Source: Faecalibacterium sp. CAG:74
GTDB taxonomy: Bacteria; Bacillota; Clostridia; Christensenellales; Aristaeellaceae
Assembly (NCBI GenBank): GCA_000437595.1
Contig: FR899828.1
Location: forward strand, 1 to 16,596
Reading direction: 5' to 3'
Length of the DNA: 16,596 nucleotides
Positions 6,178 to 13,946 of this stretch are shown here, in pieces. The translations under genes were made by a program, and so were the position numbers. Below the pieces are notes generated by a model. The model had not been told where the DNA came from. It saw nothing but the letters and a program-made list of their open reading frames with translations, and searched no databases. Position 1 is the stretch's first letter. Each line of letters opens with the position of its first letter.

Positions 6178-7644
6178 TTACTTCGCGCAGTCCAGCGTGA
6201 ACGCGAACGCCGCACCCGCCTCGTCGCCGGTGTCCATCAGCGTAATCTTCTGCCCGTGCATTTCCATGATGCGCTGGCAGATGCTCAGTCCCAGCCCCGT
6301 GCCTTTGCCGGACGTGTGCGCCTTATCCGCCGTGTAGAAGCGCTCAAAGACGTGCGGGCGGTCTTCCGGCGAAATGCCCACGCCGTTGTCCTGCACGATG
6401 ACGGTGCAGATGCCCTGATTCACGCGCACGCTCATACGAATCACACCGCCGTCGGGCGTGAACTTAATGGCGTTATCCAGCAGATTGACCGCCACCTGCT
6501 CGATGCGGCTTTCGTCCGCGTTGACCATGCAGGGTTCGGGGGCGAAGTCGCATTCCACGTCCATCTTCTTCGCCTCCAAGTCGCCTGTGCGGTGCAGCAG
6601 CACGCGCGAAAGCAGCTCGCAGATGTCGAAATTCGTCTTGTTCAGCGCCGCGTCGGCCTTCTCCAAGCGGGAGAGCTTGAGCAGGTCGCCGATGAGGTTC
6701 TTGAGGCGCGTTGTCTCGTCGGAGACAATCGTCAGGTACTGCGGATAGTCCTCCTGCCCGATCGTGCCGTCGCGCATTCCCTCGACGTAGCCGGAAATCG
6801 CCGTAATCGGGCTTCGCAGCTCGTGGGAGACGTTCGCAACGAACTCGCGGCGGCTCTCCTCCAATTGCGACAGCTTCTCCGCCATCGTGTTGAACGACGC
6901 GCTCAGTTCCGCGATTTCGGGGCAAGTCGCCTTGCCTTCCGGCGCGCGGACGGAGAAATTCCCCTCGGACATCGCCTTCGCCGCGCCAGACAGCACGCTG
7001 ACCGGATGGAGTATCCGCCGCAGATACAGCAGCAGCGCCCCGCCCGCCAGAATGCAGAAACCCAGTACAACCCCCAGCACCGGCAGCAGCAGCGTCCCCG
7101 CGCGCACTTCGATTTCCTGCGCGGGTGTCTGGATGAACACCGCGCCGCGCACCAGCCCGCCCGACACAAACGGAACGCCGACGGTGAAGTACCAGTCGCC
7201 ATCAACCTGACGGCGGATGCTGATTTCGTCGCCGCCGATGATGGTCAGCAGCGCTTCGTAGATATCCTTGCCGTTAAGCGTCTTAGCGAAATCGGGATTC
7301 TTCTCGTAGGTGACGGCCATGTTGTCCATCACCTGCCCGGAGCGGTCGACAATCGCGATATACGCGCCGTACTCGTCGTACACCTGCGCTGCCTTCCAGC
7401 GGAGGTGCTTGAGCGCCACGGTATTCTGCGCGCTGCCCGAAAACAGCGACGTGCCGAGCGTGTAGGTGCTGCTGCCGCCGGAATACAGGCTCGCCAGATA
7501 CGCAATCTCGCGCGCCTCCGCCCGCAGGTTCTCCTGCCGAATTGCCGTCTGCCGGCTGGTGAGCGTATACAGCCCCAGCCCCGACAGCACGCTTGTCAGC
7601 AGCACAATTACCGCCACAACTACCGCCATAATCCGACCAAACAT
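6178..7644 (-). CDS. Membrane sensor histidine kinase with HAMP domain
   Basis: 488-aa two-component sensor kinase. A first membrane helix (about 5-27) is followed by an extracytoplasmic sensor region (about 30-180), a second membrane helix (about 185-208), HAMP (about 209-262), the phosphoacceptor helix NVSHELRSPI with H274, and the ATPase domain: N box NLLDNAIKF (387-395), G1 DNGVGI (419-424), F box FERFYTADK, and G2 GTGLGLS (448-454). The HELR(S/T)P motif and architecture are PhoR/WalK-like. It starts 15 bp after the response regulator, so the pair is co-transcribed and cognate. GAGGCGGGAAACACC before the ATG gives a spaced ribosome site. The signal is unknown; the sensor region has no motif I can assign. 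Confidence 0.95.
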   Translation of the reverse strand: MFGRIMAVVVAVIVLLTSVLSGLGLYTLTSRQTAIRQENLRAEAREIAYLASLYSGGSSTYTLGTSLFSGSAQNTVALKHLRWKAAQVYDEYGAYIAIVDRSGQVMDNMAVTYEKNPDFAKTLNGKDIYEALLTIIGGDEISIRRQVDGDWYFTVGVPFVSGGLVRGAVFIQTPAQEIEVRAGTLLLPVLGVVLGFCILAGGALLLYLRRILHPVSVLSGAAKAMSEGNFSVRAPEGKATCPEIAELSASFNTMAEKLSQLEESRREFVANVSHELRSPITAISGYVEGMRDGTIGQEDYPQYLTIVSDETTRLKNLIGDLLKLSRLEKADAALNKTNFDICELLSRVLLHRTGDLEAKKMDVECDFAPEPCMVNADESRIEQVAVNLLDNAIKFTPDGGVIRMSVRVNQGICTVIVQDNGVGISPEDRPHVFERFYTADKAHTSGKGTGLGLSICQRIMEMHGQKITLMDTGDEAGAAFAFTLDCAK

Positions 7645-7659
7645 GGTGTTTCCCGCCTC

Positions 7660-8367
7660 TTATTTTATAACCTCAAACTTGTACCCGCGCCCCCAGATGG
7701 TCTGGATGCGCCAGCCGTACTTTTCGCAGCCCACGAGCTTATCCCGCAGGCGCTTGACGTGCACATCCACCGTCCGGCTCTCGACTTCCACCTGAAAGCC
7801 CCACACTTGGTCAAGCAGCTGACCGCGCGTGAACAGCTGGTTGACGTGGCTGGCAAGGAAGTACAGCACTTCCAGCTCCTTCGGCGGCATCTCCAGCTTC
7901 TTGCCCTCGTAGAACACTTCGTAGCGGCTCAAACTGACTGTCAGTCCGGGGAAGGACAGCGTGTCATCCGCCGTTTCTTCCTCTTCCTCGGTCTGCCCCA
8001 TCGTCCGGCGAAGCACTGCCTTGACGCGCGCCGCCATCTCCTTGCTGTCAAACGGCTTGGTGATGTAGTCGTCCGCGCCCAGTTCCAACCCCAGCACCTT
8101 ATCGAACGTCTCGTCCCTTGCCGTGACCATAATAATCGGAATATTCGAGGACTTCCGCACGGCTTTAAGCACCTGCCAGCCGTCCATGCCGGGCATCATC
8201 ACGTCCAGCAGCATCAAATCCGGCGGCATTTTGCGGAACTCGGTCATCGCGTCGTCCCCGCGCCCGACCGTCTTCACCTCATACCCCGCCTTCTCCAAAT
8301 ACAGCTGCTCCAATTTCGCAATATTCGGGTCATCATCGACCACGAGAATATACGGCTTCTCTTTCAT
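7660..8367 (-). CDS. OmpR/PhoB-family response regulator
   Basis: 235-aa two-domain regulator. The receiver domain (about 5-120) shows the acidic DDD (11-13), phosphoacceptor D55 in LLDVMMPG, VTARDE, and Lys in ITKPF. A short acidic linker (EEEEETADD) leads to a winged-helix DNA-binding domain (about 135-233) with RGQLLDQVWG, SRTVDVHVKRLRDKL and IWGRGYKF, typical of PhoB and WalR relatives. ATG 8367 is chosen because GGAGG lies six bases upstream; the frame itself begins at 8382. First gene of a pair with the histidine kinase. The upstream gap is filled by A- and B-family repeats, and I found no convincing promoter in it. Targets unknown. Confidence 0.95.
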   Translation of the reverse strand: MKEKPYILVVDDDPNIAKLEQLYLEKAGYEVKTVGRGDDAMTEFRKMPPDLMLLDVMMPGMDGWQVLKAVRKSSNIPIIMVTARDETFDKVLGLELGADDYITKPFDSKEMAARVKAVLRRTMGQTEEEEETADDTLSFPGLTVSLSRYEVFYEGKKLEMPPKELEVLYFLASHVNQLFTRGQLLDQVWGFQVEVESRTVDVHVKRLRDKLVGCEKYGWRIQTIWGRGYKFEVIK

Positions 8368-8380
8368 AAAACACCTCCGC

Positions 8381-8466
8381 AAGGGGCTTCGCCCCTTGAA
8401 CCCACCAAAGGGACTTCGTCCCTCTGGACTCCCATTCGCGCGATTGAGTTGGTGACTTCTTCATGC
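8381..8466 (+). repeat. A-family hairpin module, copy A1
   Basis: Two GC-rich hairpins in series: AAGGGGC/GCCCCTT around TTC (8381-8397) and AGGGAC/GTCCCT around TTC (8409-8423, extended by flanking CCA/TGG). A 28-bp box at 8439-8466 follows, identical except for one base to 13721-13748. CCCTCTGGACTCC (8420-8432) is the exact reverse complement of 8668-8680. The module starts 13 bp upstream of the response regulator start, close to its ribosome site. Confidence 0.75.
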
Positions 8467-8483
8467 AATTTCCGCGTGGTTAA

Positions 8484-8564
8484 GCAGGGGTTTCGCGCCT
8501 GCGGGCGCGACCAGAGGGCAGTGGAAACAGACGAAGTCTGCGGTCGCCCTCTGGACTGCTTCGC
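8484..8564 (-). repeat. B-family structured repeat, copy B2 (long form, inverted)
   Basis: Read on the minus strand it aligns with 1-70. Hairpin 1 is CCAGAGGGC (8511-8519) with GCCCTCTGG (8546-8554), containing an inner CAGAC/GTCTG hairpin (8528-8540). Hairpin 2 is TCGCGCC (8493-8499) with GGCGCGA (8504-8510). It lies inside the spacer between A1 and B3 and points the other way from B3, as if inserted there. Confidence 0.8.
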
Positions 8565-8650
8565 CCCCATCTAAGTTTATTGAGCTTTATCGGGGCTACT
8601 ATTAGTTTGTGTACCTTTCGTCACCTAAAGTAACAATACAAACCAATAAA

Positions 8651-8722
8651 CAGGAGTGCGCACCGAAGGAGTCCAGAGGGCGATCGGAAAGCCCTCTGGT
8701 CGCCTCCGCAGAGGCGATTTCC
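8651..8722 (+). repeat. B-family structured repeat, copy B3 (short form)
   Basis: CAGGAGTG is followed by GGAGTCCAGAGGG (8668-8680). Hairpin 1 is CCAGAGGGC (8673-8681) with GCCCTCTGG (8691-8699). Hairpin 2 is TCGCCTC (8700-8706) with GAGGCGA (8711-8717) around CGCA. A TTTCCCTGC tail follows. The inner TTCG hairpin of the long form is absent. The second stem differs from the other copies by paired changes on both sides. Confidence 0.8.
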
Positions 8723-8732
8723 CTGCGCCTGA

Positions 8733-8764
8733 TGAAATAATCCTCGCTCAGCAGGATTATTTCA
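8733..8764 (-). terminator. Stem-loop overlapping the mutS2 stop codon
   Basis: TGAAATAATCCT (8733-8744) and AGGATTATTTCA (8753-8764) form a perfect 12-bp stem with an 8-base loop. The mutS2 stop codon lies inside the stem. The arm contains TTATTT, but no T-run follows, so it may be a weak terminator or an mRNA 3'-end stabiliser. Confidence 0.55.
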
Positions 8765-11117
8765 GCGTCACAATCGTGACCCCGCTCTCCCCTTCCCCAT
8801 AGACGCCCAGGCGGCAGCTCGCCACATGCATATGATGCTTCAAATGCTGCTGAATGCCGCTGCGCAAAACGCCCGTGCCTTTGCCGTGGATGATGCTCAC
8901 TTCGCCCATCCCCGCCAGAATCGCCTGATCCAGATACTGGTCAACCGTCATAATCGCCTCATCGAGCGCCATGCCGCGCACGTCGCATTCCATCCGCACC
9001 GTGCGTTCCATCGCGCCGGTTTTCAGATGAACGCTCGTCGGCTGGGGCTTCGGCTTGTCCGGCTGCTTCACCAGACGCAGCTGGCTGATATTCACCTTCA
9101 GCTTCAGGATGCCCGCCTGCACCTCCACCTCGCCCTTGGCGTTGGCGGGGGCAAGCACCGTACCCTGACTGCCGATGGTAAGGATTTCCACCGTGTCGCC
9201 CTTGCGGACTTCCTTCGGCGGCAGCCCGGTATCCACCTTTTGCAGCAAGCCCTCGGACAGATTGTCCACGTTGTTCTCGATGCGGCGGCGAATCGCGTTC
9301 ACCTGCGCGTCGGGGTTCTGCTGCTCCTTCTTCATGCGCTTCAAATCCGCAATGATGCTCTCGGATTCGCGGCGCGTCTGCTCCATGATGCGGCGGGCGT
9401 CCGCCTTGGCTTTCTTGATGGTGTTCTCGCGCTGGTCCTCCATCTGCTTGCGGAGCTTCTCGGCCTCGTCGCGCAGCTTGACCGTCTCAGCGCTCGCCTG
9501 ACGCGCAATCTCGCGCTCGCGTTCCGCCACCTGCCGGTGATATTCCGCATTGGCGATAACGTCCTCAAAGCGCACAGAATCGCTGGACAGCAGCTTCTTC
9601 GCGTCGTCAATGAGGTTTTCCGGCAGCCCCAGACGGCGGCTGATTTCAAAGGCGTTGGACTTGCCCGGCACGCCAATAGACAGGCGGTAGGTCGGGCGCA
9701 GCGTCTCCACATCGAACTCGACGGAAGCGTTCTCAACCCCCTTGGTGGACAGCGCGAACGCCTTCAGTTCGCTGTAATGCGTCGTCGCCAGCGTCCGCAC
9801 ACGGATGTTCAGCAATCGCTGCAGAATCGCCTGCGCCAGTGCCGCGCCCTCAGTCGGGTCAGTACCCGCGCCCAGTTCGTCGAACAGCACCAGATCATCC
9901 GGCGTCACCTCGTGCATGATGGACACAATCGTCGTCATATGCCCGGAGAAGGTGGACAGGCTCTGCTCGATGGACTGCTCGTCGCCAATATCGGCGAACA
10001 CCTGCTCAAACACCGCCAGCTCCGTCCCCAAATCCGCCGGGACTTGCAAGCCCGCCTGCGCCATCAGCGTCAGCAGACCGACCGTTTTCAGCGTAACCGT
10101 CTTGCCGCCCGTGTTCGGGCCGGTGATAATCAGCGACGTGAAGTCCTTGCCCATCCACAGATTTGACGGCACAACCTTCTCCCGGTCAATCAGCGGATGA
10201 CGCCCGCGGATGATGTTGATATACCCGTTCTGGTTGAGTTTGGGCGACACGGCGTTCATCTCGCGGGACAGCATCCCCTTGGCGAAGATGTAGTCCAGTT
10301 CCGCCAGCGTTTCCACCGTCTCGCGCAGCTGGTCGGCATACGGCGCGATTTCCGCCGACAGCGCCGCCAGAATCCGCTCAATCTCCTGCTTTTCCTTCGC
10401 CGCCCACGTTTTCAGCTCGTTGCCCATTTCCACCGCCGCCATCGGCTCGATGAACAGCGTCGCCCCGGTGGACGACTGGTCATGCACCAGCCCTGGCACG
10501 CTGCTGCGGTACTCCGCCTTGACGGGCAGGCAGTAGCGGTCGTTGCGCATGGTGACAATCGGGTCTTGCAGGTACTTCTGGAACGCGGATGAGCGAATCA
10601 TCTGATTCAGCTTTTCCTTGATGCGCTCATTCGCCCCGCGCAGATGACGGCGGATGTCCATCAGTTCGTTCGACGCGCGGTCGGCGATTTCGTCCTCAGA
10701 GATAATCGCGTTGGTGATATCCTGCTCGACGTTGTGAAGCGTCGAGAGGCGCTGCGCCAGTTCCTTCAAAATCGGCGTGTTGTCGCGCTCGGTATCCAGC
10801 GCCTTCCGCGCCGCGCGGGCGGACTGCATCAGCGCCGCCACTTCCAGCAGCGCCTTTGGAGAGAGCGTCGCGCCCTTTTCCGCCAGCGTCAGGCTTGCGC
10901 GCACGTCCGAAAACGGCACGAGCGGCGACGCGCCCACATATTGCAGGATGACCGTCGCTTCCTCCGTCTCCGCCTGCATCCGCTGGATTTCGGTCATATT
11001 GCTGGACGGAACCAGCGCCTCGCAGCGCTCCCGCCCCATGTCCGTCATGGCCTTGCTTGCCAGACGGTCGCGGATTTTGGTAAATTCCAGCACCCGCAAG
11101 GTTCTTTCCTTCATCAT
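8757..11117 (-). CDS. mutS2: MutS2 family ATPase/endonuclease
   Basis: 786-aa MutS2. In Firmicutes such proteins act in recombination control and, as RqcU, split collided ribosomes for quality control. Domains: N-terminal core and clamp (about 1-300); ABC ATPase with Walker A GPNTGGKT (333-340), Walker B/signature region DELGAGTDPTEGAAL (413-427) and THYSEL; a long charged coiled coil (about 515-600); a KOW-like linker (about 625-680, PKEVRKGDTVEI); and a C-terminal Smr domain (about 710-786) with DVRG and HGKGTG. Length is typical. The frame opens at ATG 11132, but that codon has no ribosome site; ATG 11117 has GAGG nine bases upstream and gives MMKERTLRVLEF. It follows the U32 gene after a 161-bp palindromic repeat. 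The end overlaps a strong stem-loop. Confidence 0.96.
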   Translation of the reverse strand: MMKERTLRVLEFTKIRDRLASKAMTDMGRERCEALVPSSNMTEIQRMQAETEEATVILQYVGASPLVPFSDVRASLTLAEKGATLSPKALLEVAALMQSARAARKALDTERDNTPILKELAQRLSTLHNVEQDITNAIISEDEIADRASNELMDIRRHLRGANERIKEKLNQMIRSSAFQKYLQDPIVTMRNDRYCLPVKAEYRSSVPGLVHDQSSTGATLFIEPMAAVEMGNELKTWAAKEKQEIERILAALSAEIAPYADQLRETVETLAELDYIFAKGMLSREMNAVSPKLNQNGYINIIRGRHPLIDREKVVPSNLWMGKDFTSLIITGPNTGGKTVTLKTVGLLTLMAQAGLQVPADLGTELAVFEQVFADIGDEQSIEQSLSTFSGHMTTIVSIMHEVTPDDLVLFDELGAGTDPTEGAALAQAILQRLLNIRVRTLATTHYSELKAFALSTKGVENASVEFDVETLRPTYRLSIGVPGKSNAFEISRRLGLPENLIDDAKKLLSSDSVRFEDVIANAEYHRQVAEREREIARQASAETVKLRDEAEKLRKQMEDQRENTIKKAKADARRIMEQTRRESESIIADLKRMKKEQQNPDAQVNAIRRRIENNVDNLSEGLLQKVDTGLPPKEVRKGDTVEILTIGSQGTVLAPANAKGEVEVQAGILKLKVNISQLRLVKQPDKPKPQPTSVHLKTGAMERTVRMECDVRGMALDEAIMTVDQYLDQAILAGMGEVSIIHGKGTGVLRSGIQQHLKHHMHVASCRLGVYGEGESGVTIVTLK

Positions 11118-11141
11118 CTGCGTGTTCCTCATAAATCGTTC

Positions 11142-11302
11142 ATACTATTTTCGGATGAAAATGAGCCAAGATGCGCCGCGAATTTTTCATTCAGGCTAAC
11201 GCGAATGAAACGCAGCGTAGCAGCGCTACGCTAAGTGGAATGAGCGGACGACTGAATCAAAAAGGCGCAAGCAGATGGCTCAGGTGAATCCGAAAATAGT
11301 AT
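11142..11302 (-). mobile_element. C-family palindromic repeat, copy C2 (MITE-like, 161 bp)
   Basis: Perfect 15-bp terminal inverted repeats ATACTATTTTCGGAT (11142-11156) and ATCCGAAAATAGTAT (11288-11302) bound an imperfect palindrome centred on AGCGTAGC AGC GCTACGCT (11214-11232). Secondary pairs such as GAGCC/GGCTC keep the two arms related throughout. It carries no gene. TA flanks at both tips would suit an IS630/mariner-type non-autonomous element, but TA is also part of the palindrome. One tip overlaps the stop codon of the U32 gene; the other lies 25 bp before the mutS2 start. Confidence 0.7.
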
Positions 11303-13614
11303 TACTCAACAGGACGATTCCAGTGATTGCTCGTCCCTTCCAATTCCCGCATTTCGCCATCCATGACGGCGCGCACGTCCGCCGCTTCCTGCGCGTTTTC
11401 CGTCGTCAGCACCATCATGGGCGCATAGCCCGCCTGACGCACCCGGCGGATGTTGTTCGTCGGCAGCGCGTTCATCAGCCGCACCAGACACCCCTCCGGC
11501 AGCCTTTGCCGCAGCAGCGGATAGACCGTGCCGCGCCGGTCGGTGAGCGTCTGCCCCGCCAGCGCATCCGGCGAATGCTGGTCGCACATCCGGCACGCCG
11601 CGTGCCCTTTCGTCAATCCCAGATACGTCCGCGCCGGGCAGTGGTGCAGCAGCATCAATTGCTCCCGCCCATACGCCGGAACGACCACAGGCGGATGATT
11701 CTGCATCAGCGTCCGCAGTTCCGCGCCGGACAGTTCGCTGCTCGCCGTCACGAAACGGCACCCCTGCTCCAGCAGAAACTGCGCCGCACGGCGATTCATC
11801 ACCGGAATCCCGCTGCCCGCGCCCATTGGCACGTTCCATGTACGTCCCAGCTGCCCAACGCTGCCCAGCACAATGCCGCCGAGCTTCCCCGCGTTTCTCT
11901 GCACGAAGTCGCAGAGCAAATCGAGCGTCTTTTCCTCGCACACGGTCGGCAATTGCAGCCACACGCCGTCCGGCATGTCCCGCAAGCCGCTTTCCAGCGC
12001 ATCCGCCCGGAAATCCTCAGGATACCAGACCAGCAAATCCGCCGCGCCCTGCATGGCGTCCGCCTGTTCCCGCGTGCGGACAATCGCCATGCTCGGCGCA
12101 TCCGGCGTATCGGGATAAATCAGGTCATCCGCAGGTTCTTCGCGCCCAGCTTTGCGCGTGAATGCCGCAATTCTTGCTTCCACCAGCTGCTGACAAGCCT
12201 CGCGCCGCAGCTGATTCAGCACCGACACAGGCACAAACGCGCCCGCGGTCTGCACCGTCAGCGCCCGCAGAGAAAACGGCGTGTCGCTGAGCTTTCCCAG
12301 ACTGCGCCGCGCGTCCTCTTCACTCATGGCGCGGCTTTGCGCGGGGGCAACCGTGTCGCCCGTGACGGTGACACTGCTTTCGCCGTCGGTCATGGTGAGC
12401 GCAAGCGGCTTTCCGGGATATGCGACAACCATCATATCCGCCGGAATCGCGGGAATCATAAGGCTTCGCGCCCATTGGAGCTGCTTTTCGCTGGTCAGGC
12501 GGTAGACCTCGTCACCCGCCTTTGTGCGGATGTCGGGCCGCAGGCGCACGACGGCGATTTGCCCCGCTTCGGTGTCATGTCCGGCATAAATCAGTTCGGC
12601 ATCCCCCTGCGCGGTACGGATCTGCAAACCATCGCCGTCATCGAGATTGCGTTCCAATCGGACGCGCGCCATATTGCCCGCGGCAAACTCCACCCTGCCG
12701 ATTTTCACGCCGCCGTGGCTGACGCGCGCCGGGTCAATCACGCCCGCGTCCTCCGCGCCCATGGCGTACCCGCGCATAAAGCCGCCGCGGGAGAAAATCT
12801 GCCGCAGTCCGGTCATTTCGGCTTCGTCCGCCTTGCGGAAATGCCCATTGTCCATCGCGTCGATGGCATTGCGGTAGCTATTGGCAATCGTCGCGACGTA
12901 TTCCGGGCGTTTGAGCCGCCCCTCCAGCTTGATGGACGCAACGCCCGCCTTGTTCAGCTCCGGCAGGTCGTCGCGCATACACACATCGCGCGGAGAGAGC
13001 CACGCCGCGGTCTTGCCGCGGTAGGTATACAGCAGGCGGCAAGGCTGAGCGCAGCGCCCGCGGTTGCCGCTTCGTCCGCCGACGACGGAGGAAAACAGGC
13101 ACTCCCCGCTGACGGCGACGCACTGCGCGCCATGCCCGAACACTTCGATTTCGATGTCCTCTTTCGCGGCGAGGGCGATTTCGGCGGCGCTGCATTCGCG
13201 GGCAAGCACCGCGCGGGTCATGCCCTGATTGCGGCAGAAGCGGACGCCAGTCGCGTTGTGAATCGCCATCTGCGTGCTGGCGTGGATGGGCAAATCCGGG
13301 AAGCAGCGCCGCGCCATCCGCAGCACGCCCAAATCCTGCACCAGCACCGCATCCACGCGGATTTCACTCAGCAGCCGCAGCACATCCACGACCCCCGCCA
13401 GCTCGCCGTCCTTAATCAGCGTATTGACGGTCACATGGACACGCACATGATGCAGATGGGCGAACCGCACGGCATCCCGCAGCTGCTGCTCATCGAAATT
13501 GCCCGCGCCCGCCCGCGCCGAATACGCGGCATACCCCAGATACACCGCGTCCGCGCCCGCCGCCACCGCACTCCTGAGCGCATCCCAATTTCCCGCCGGT
13601 GCAAGATTCTCCAT
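11302..13614 (-). CDS. U32 peptidase-family protein with DUF3656-like C-terminal region (RlhA-like)
   Basis: 770-aa U32-family protein. The N-terminal catalytic-type domain (about 1-300) opens with ENLAPAGNWDALRSAVAAGAD and includes EVFGHGAQCVAVSGECLFSS (157-176), close to the U32 signature. Four cysteines C165, C172, C188 and C192 (CX6C, X15, CX3C) match the Fe-S cluster set of this family. The long remainder fits the DUF3656 architecture of RlhA, which hydroxylates C2501 of 23S rRNA; rRNA modification is therefore more likely than proteolysis, by family inference. The start is the ATG at 13614 with GGGAG eight bases upstream, not the earlier in-frame ATG at 13695, which would run through an A-family repeat. 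It sits between zapA and mutS2, an arrangement known in Clostridia. No membrane segments. Confidence 0.9.
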   Translation of the reverse strand: MENLAPAGNWDALRSAVAAGADAVYLGYAAYSARAGAGNFDEQQLRDAVRFAHLHHVRVHVTVNTLIKDGELAGVVDVLRLLSEIRVDAVLVQDLGVLRMARRCFPDLPIHASTQMAIHNATGVRFCRNQGMTRAVLARECSAAEIALAAKEDIEIEVFGHGAQCVAVSGECLFSSVVGGRSGNRGRCAQPCRLLYTYRGKTAAWLSPRDVCMRDDLPELNKAGVASIKLEGRLKRPEYVATIANSYRNAIDAMDNGHFRKADEAEMTGLRQIFSRGGFMRGYAMGAEDAGVIDPARVSHGGVKIGRVEFAAGNMARVRLERNLDDGDGLQIRTAQGDAELIYAGHDTEAGQIAVVRLRPDIRTKAGDEVYRLTSEKQLQWARSLMIPAIPADMMVVAYPGKPLALTMTDGESSVTVTGDTVAPAQSRAMSEEDARRSLGKLSDTPFSLRALTVQTAGAFVPVSVLNQLRREACQQLVEARIAAFTRKAGREEPADDLIYPDTPDAPSMAIVRTREQADAMQGAADLLVWYPEDFRADALESGLRDMPDGVWLQLPTVCEEKTLDLLCDFVQRNAGKLGGIVLGSVGQLGRTWNVPMGAGSGIPVMNRRAAQFLLEQGCRFVTASSELSGAELRTLMQNHPPVVVPAYGREQLMLLHHCPARTYLGLTKGHAACRMCDQHSPDALAGQTLTDRRGTVYPLLRQRLPEGCLVRLMNALPTNNIRRVRQAGYAPMMVLTTENAQEAADVRAVMDGEMRELEGTSNHWNRPVE

Positions 13615-13643
13615 CCGACTTACTCCCTTCTGTAAGGAGACGC

Positions 13644-13748
13644 AAGGGGCGTTGCCCCTTGACCCCAGCAGGGACTCTGTCCCTGCACCCTGCAAGGGAG
13701 TTCCTCCCTTGACCCCTTTTCGCGATTGAGTTGGTCACTTCTTCATGC
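13644..13748 (+). repeat. A-family hairpin module, copy A2
   Basis: Three hairpins in series: AAGGGGC/GCCCCTT (13644-13660), GCAGGGAC/GTCCCTGC (13668-13686) and CAAGGGAG/CTCCCTTG (13693-13711), each with a 3-base loop. The 28-bp box at 13721-13748 differs from 8439-8466 at one base. CCCTTGACCCC (13706-13716) and TTCGCG (13719-13724) are reverse complements of 13840-13850 and 13834-13839. Confidence 0.75.
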
Positions 13749-13761
13749 TATGCCCGCGTGT

Positions 13762-13799
13762 TTATCCACAGCTTACCCACACTGTCCCCCATATCCACA
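13762..13799 (+). promoter_or_regulatory. Cluster of three DnaA-box-like sites
   Basis: TTATCCACA (13762-13770) is a perfect DnaA box. TTACCCACA (13773-13781) and ATATCCACA (13791-13799) each differ by one base, and all three share the same orientation within 38 bp. No dnaA, dnaN or other origin gene is near, so this may be a DnaA-titrating or regulatory site rather than an origin. Function is inference. Confidence 0.5.
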
Positions 13800-13820
13800 A
13801 GTTACGGCAAAGACCAGTAA

Positions 13821-13896
13821 CAGGAGTGAGCGCCGCGAAGGGGTCAAGGGGGCGATCGCAAAGCCCCCTTGTCGCGCCCGCAGGCGCGAAATTCCT
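13821..13896 (+). repeat. B-family structured repeat, copy B4 (short form)
   Basis: CAGGAGTG is followed by CGCGAAGGGGTCAAGGG (13834-13850). Hairpin 1 is CAAGGGGGC (13845-13853) with GCCCCCTTG (13863-13871). Hairpin 2 is TCGCGCC (13872-13878) with GGCGCGA (13883-13889) around CGCA. A TTCCTGCAAC tail follows, as in B1. Confidence 0.8.
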
Positions 13897-13946
13897 GCAA
13901 CAATATAAAACGAGCAAGGAGTTCCAACCCCTGCAATCCAAACACC

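Larger units (their letters stand above)
8368..8756. other. Geneless interval filled with structured repeats
   Basis: This 389-bp gap between mutS2 and the response regulator gene holds A1 (8381-8466), an inverted long B copy (8484-8564), an AT-richer stretch (8570-8645) and a short-form B copy (8651-8722), then the hairpin at the end of mutS2. The stretch 8570-8645 has no gene or hairpin that I can see. No convincing promoter for the response regulator was found. Confidence 0.7.

Noticed and set aside
6169..8574. 801-codon open frame on the plus strand
   Set aside because: It is antisense to the full response regulator and histidine kinase genes, whose motifs are unmistakable. Its His/Arg/Leu-rich product is the usual mirror of GC-rich coding sequence.
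8381..8722. CRISPR array suggested by repeated hairpins in one intergenic gap
   Set aside because: Repeats are few, of different kinds and orientations, not evenly spaced, and there are no cas genes.
8826..10166. 446-codon open frame on the plus strand
   Set aside because: Antisense to mutS2, whose ATPase and Smr motifs account for this stretch.
11275..13635. 786-codon open frame on the plus strand
   Set aside because: Antisense to the U32-family gene; Arg/His-rich shadow composition and no family motif.
13762..13799. Chromosomal replication origin
   Set aside because: Only three boxes, no dnaA or dnaN nearby and no clear AT-rich unwinding region; reported only as a DnaA-box cluster.
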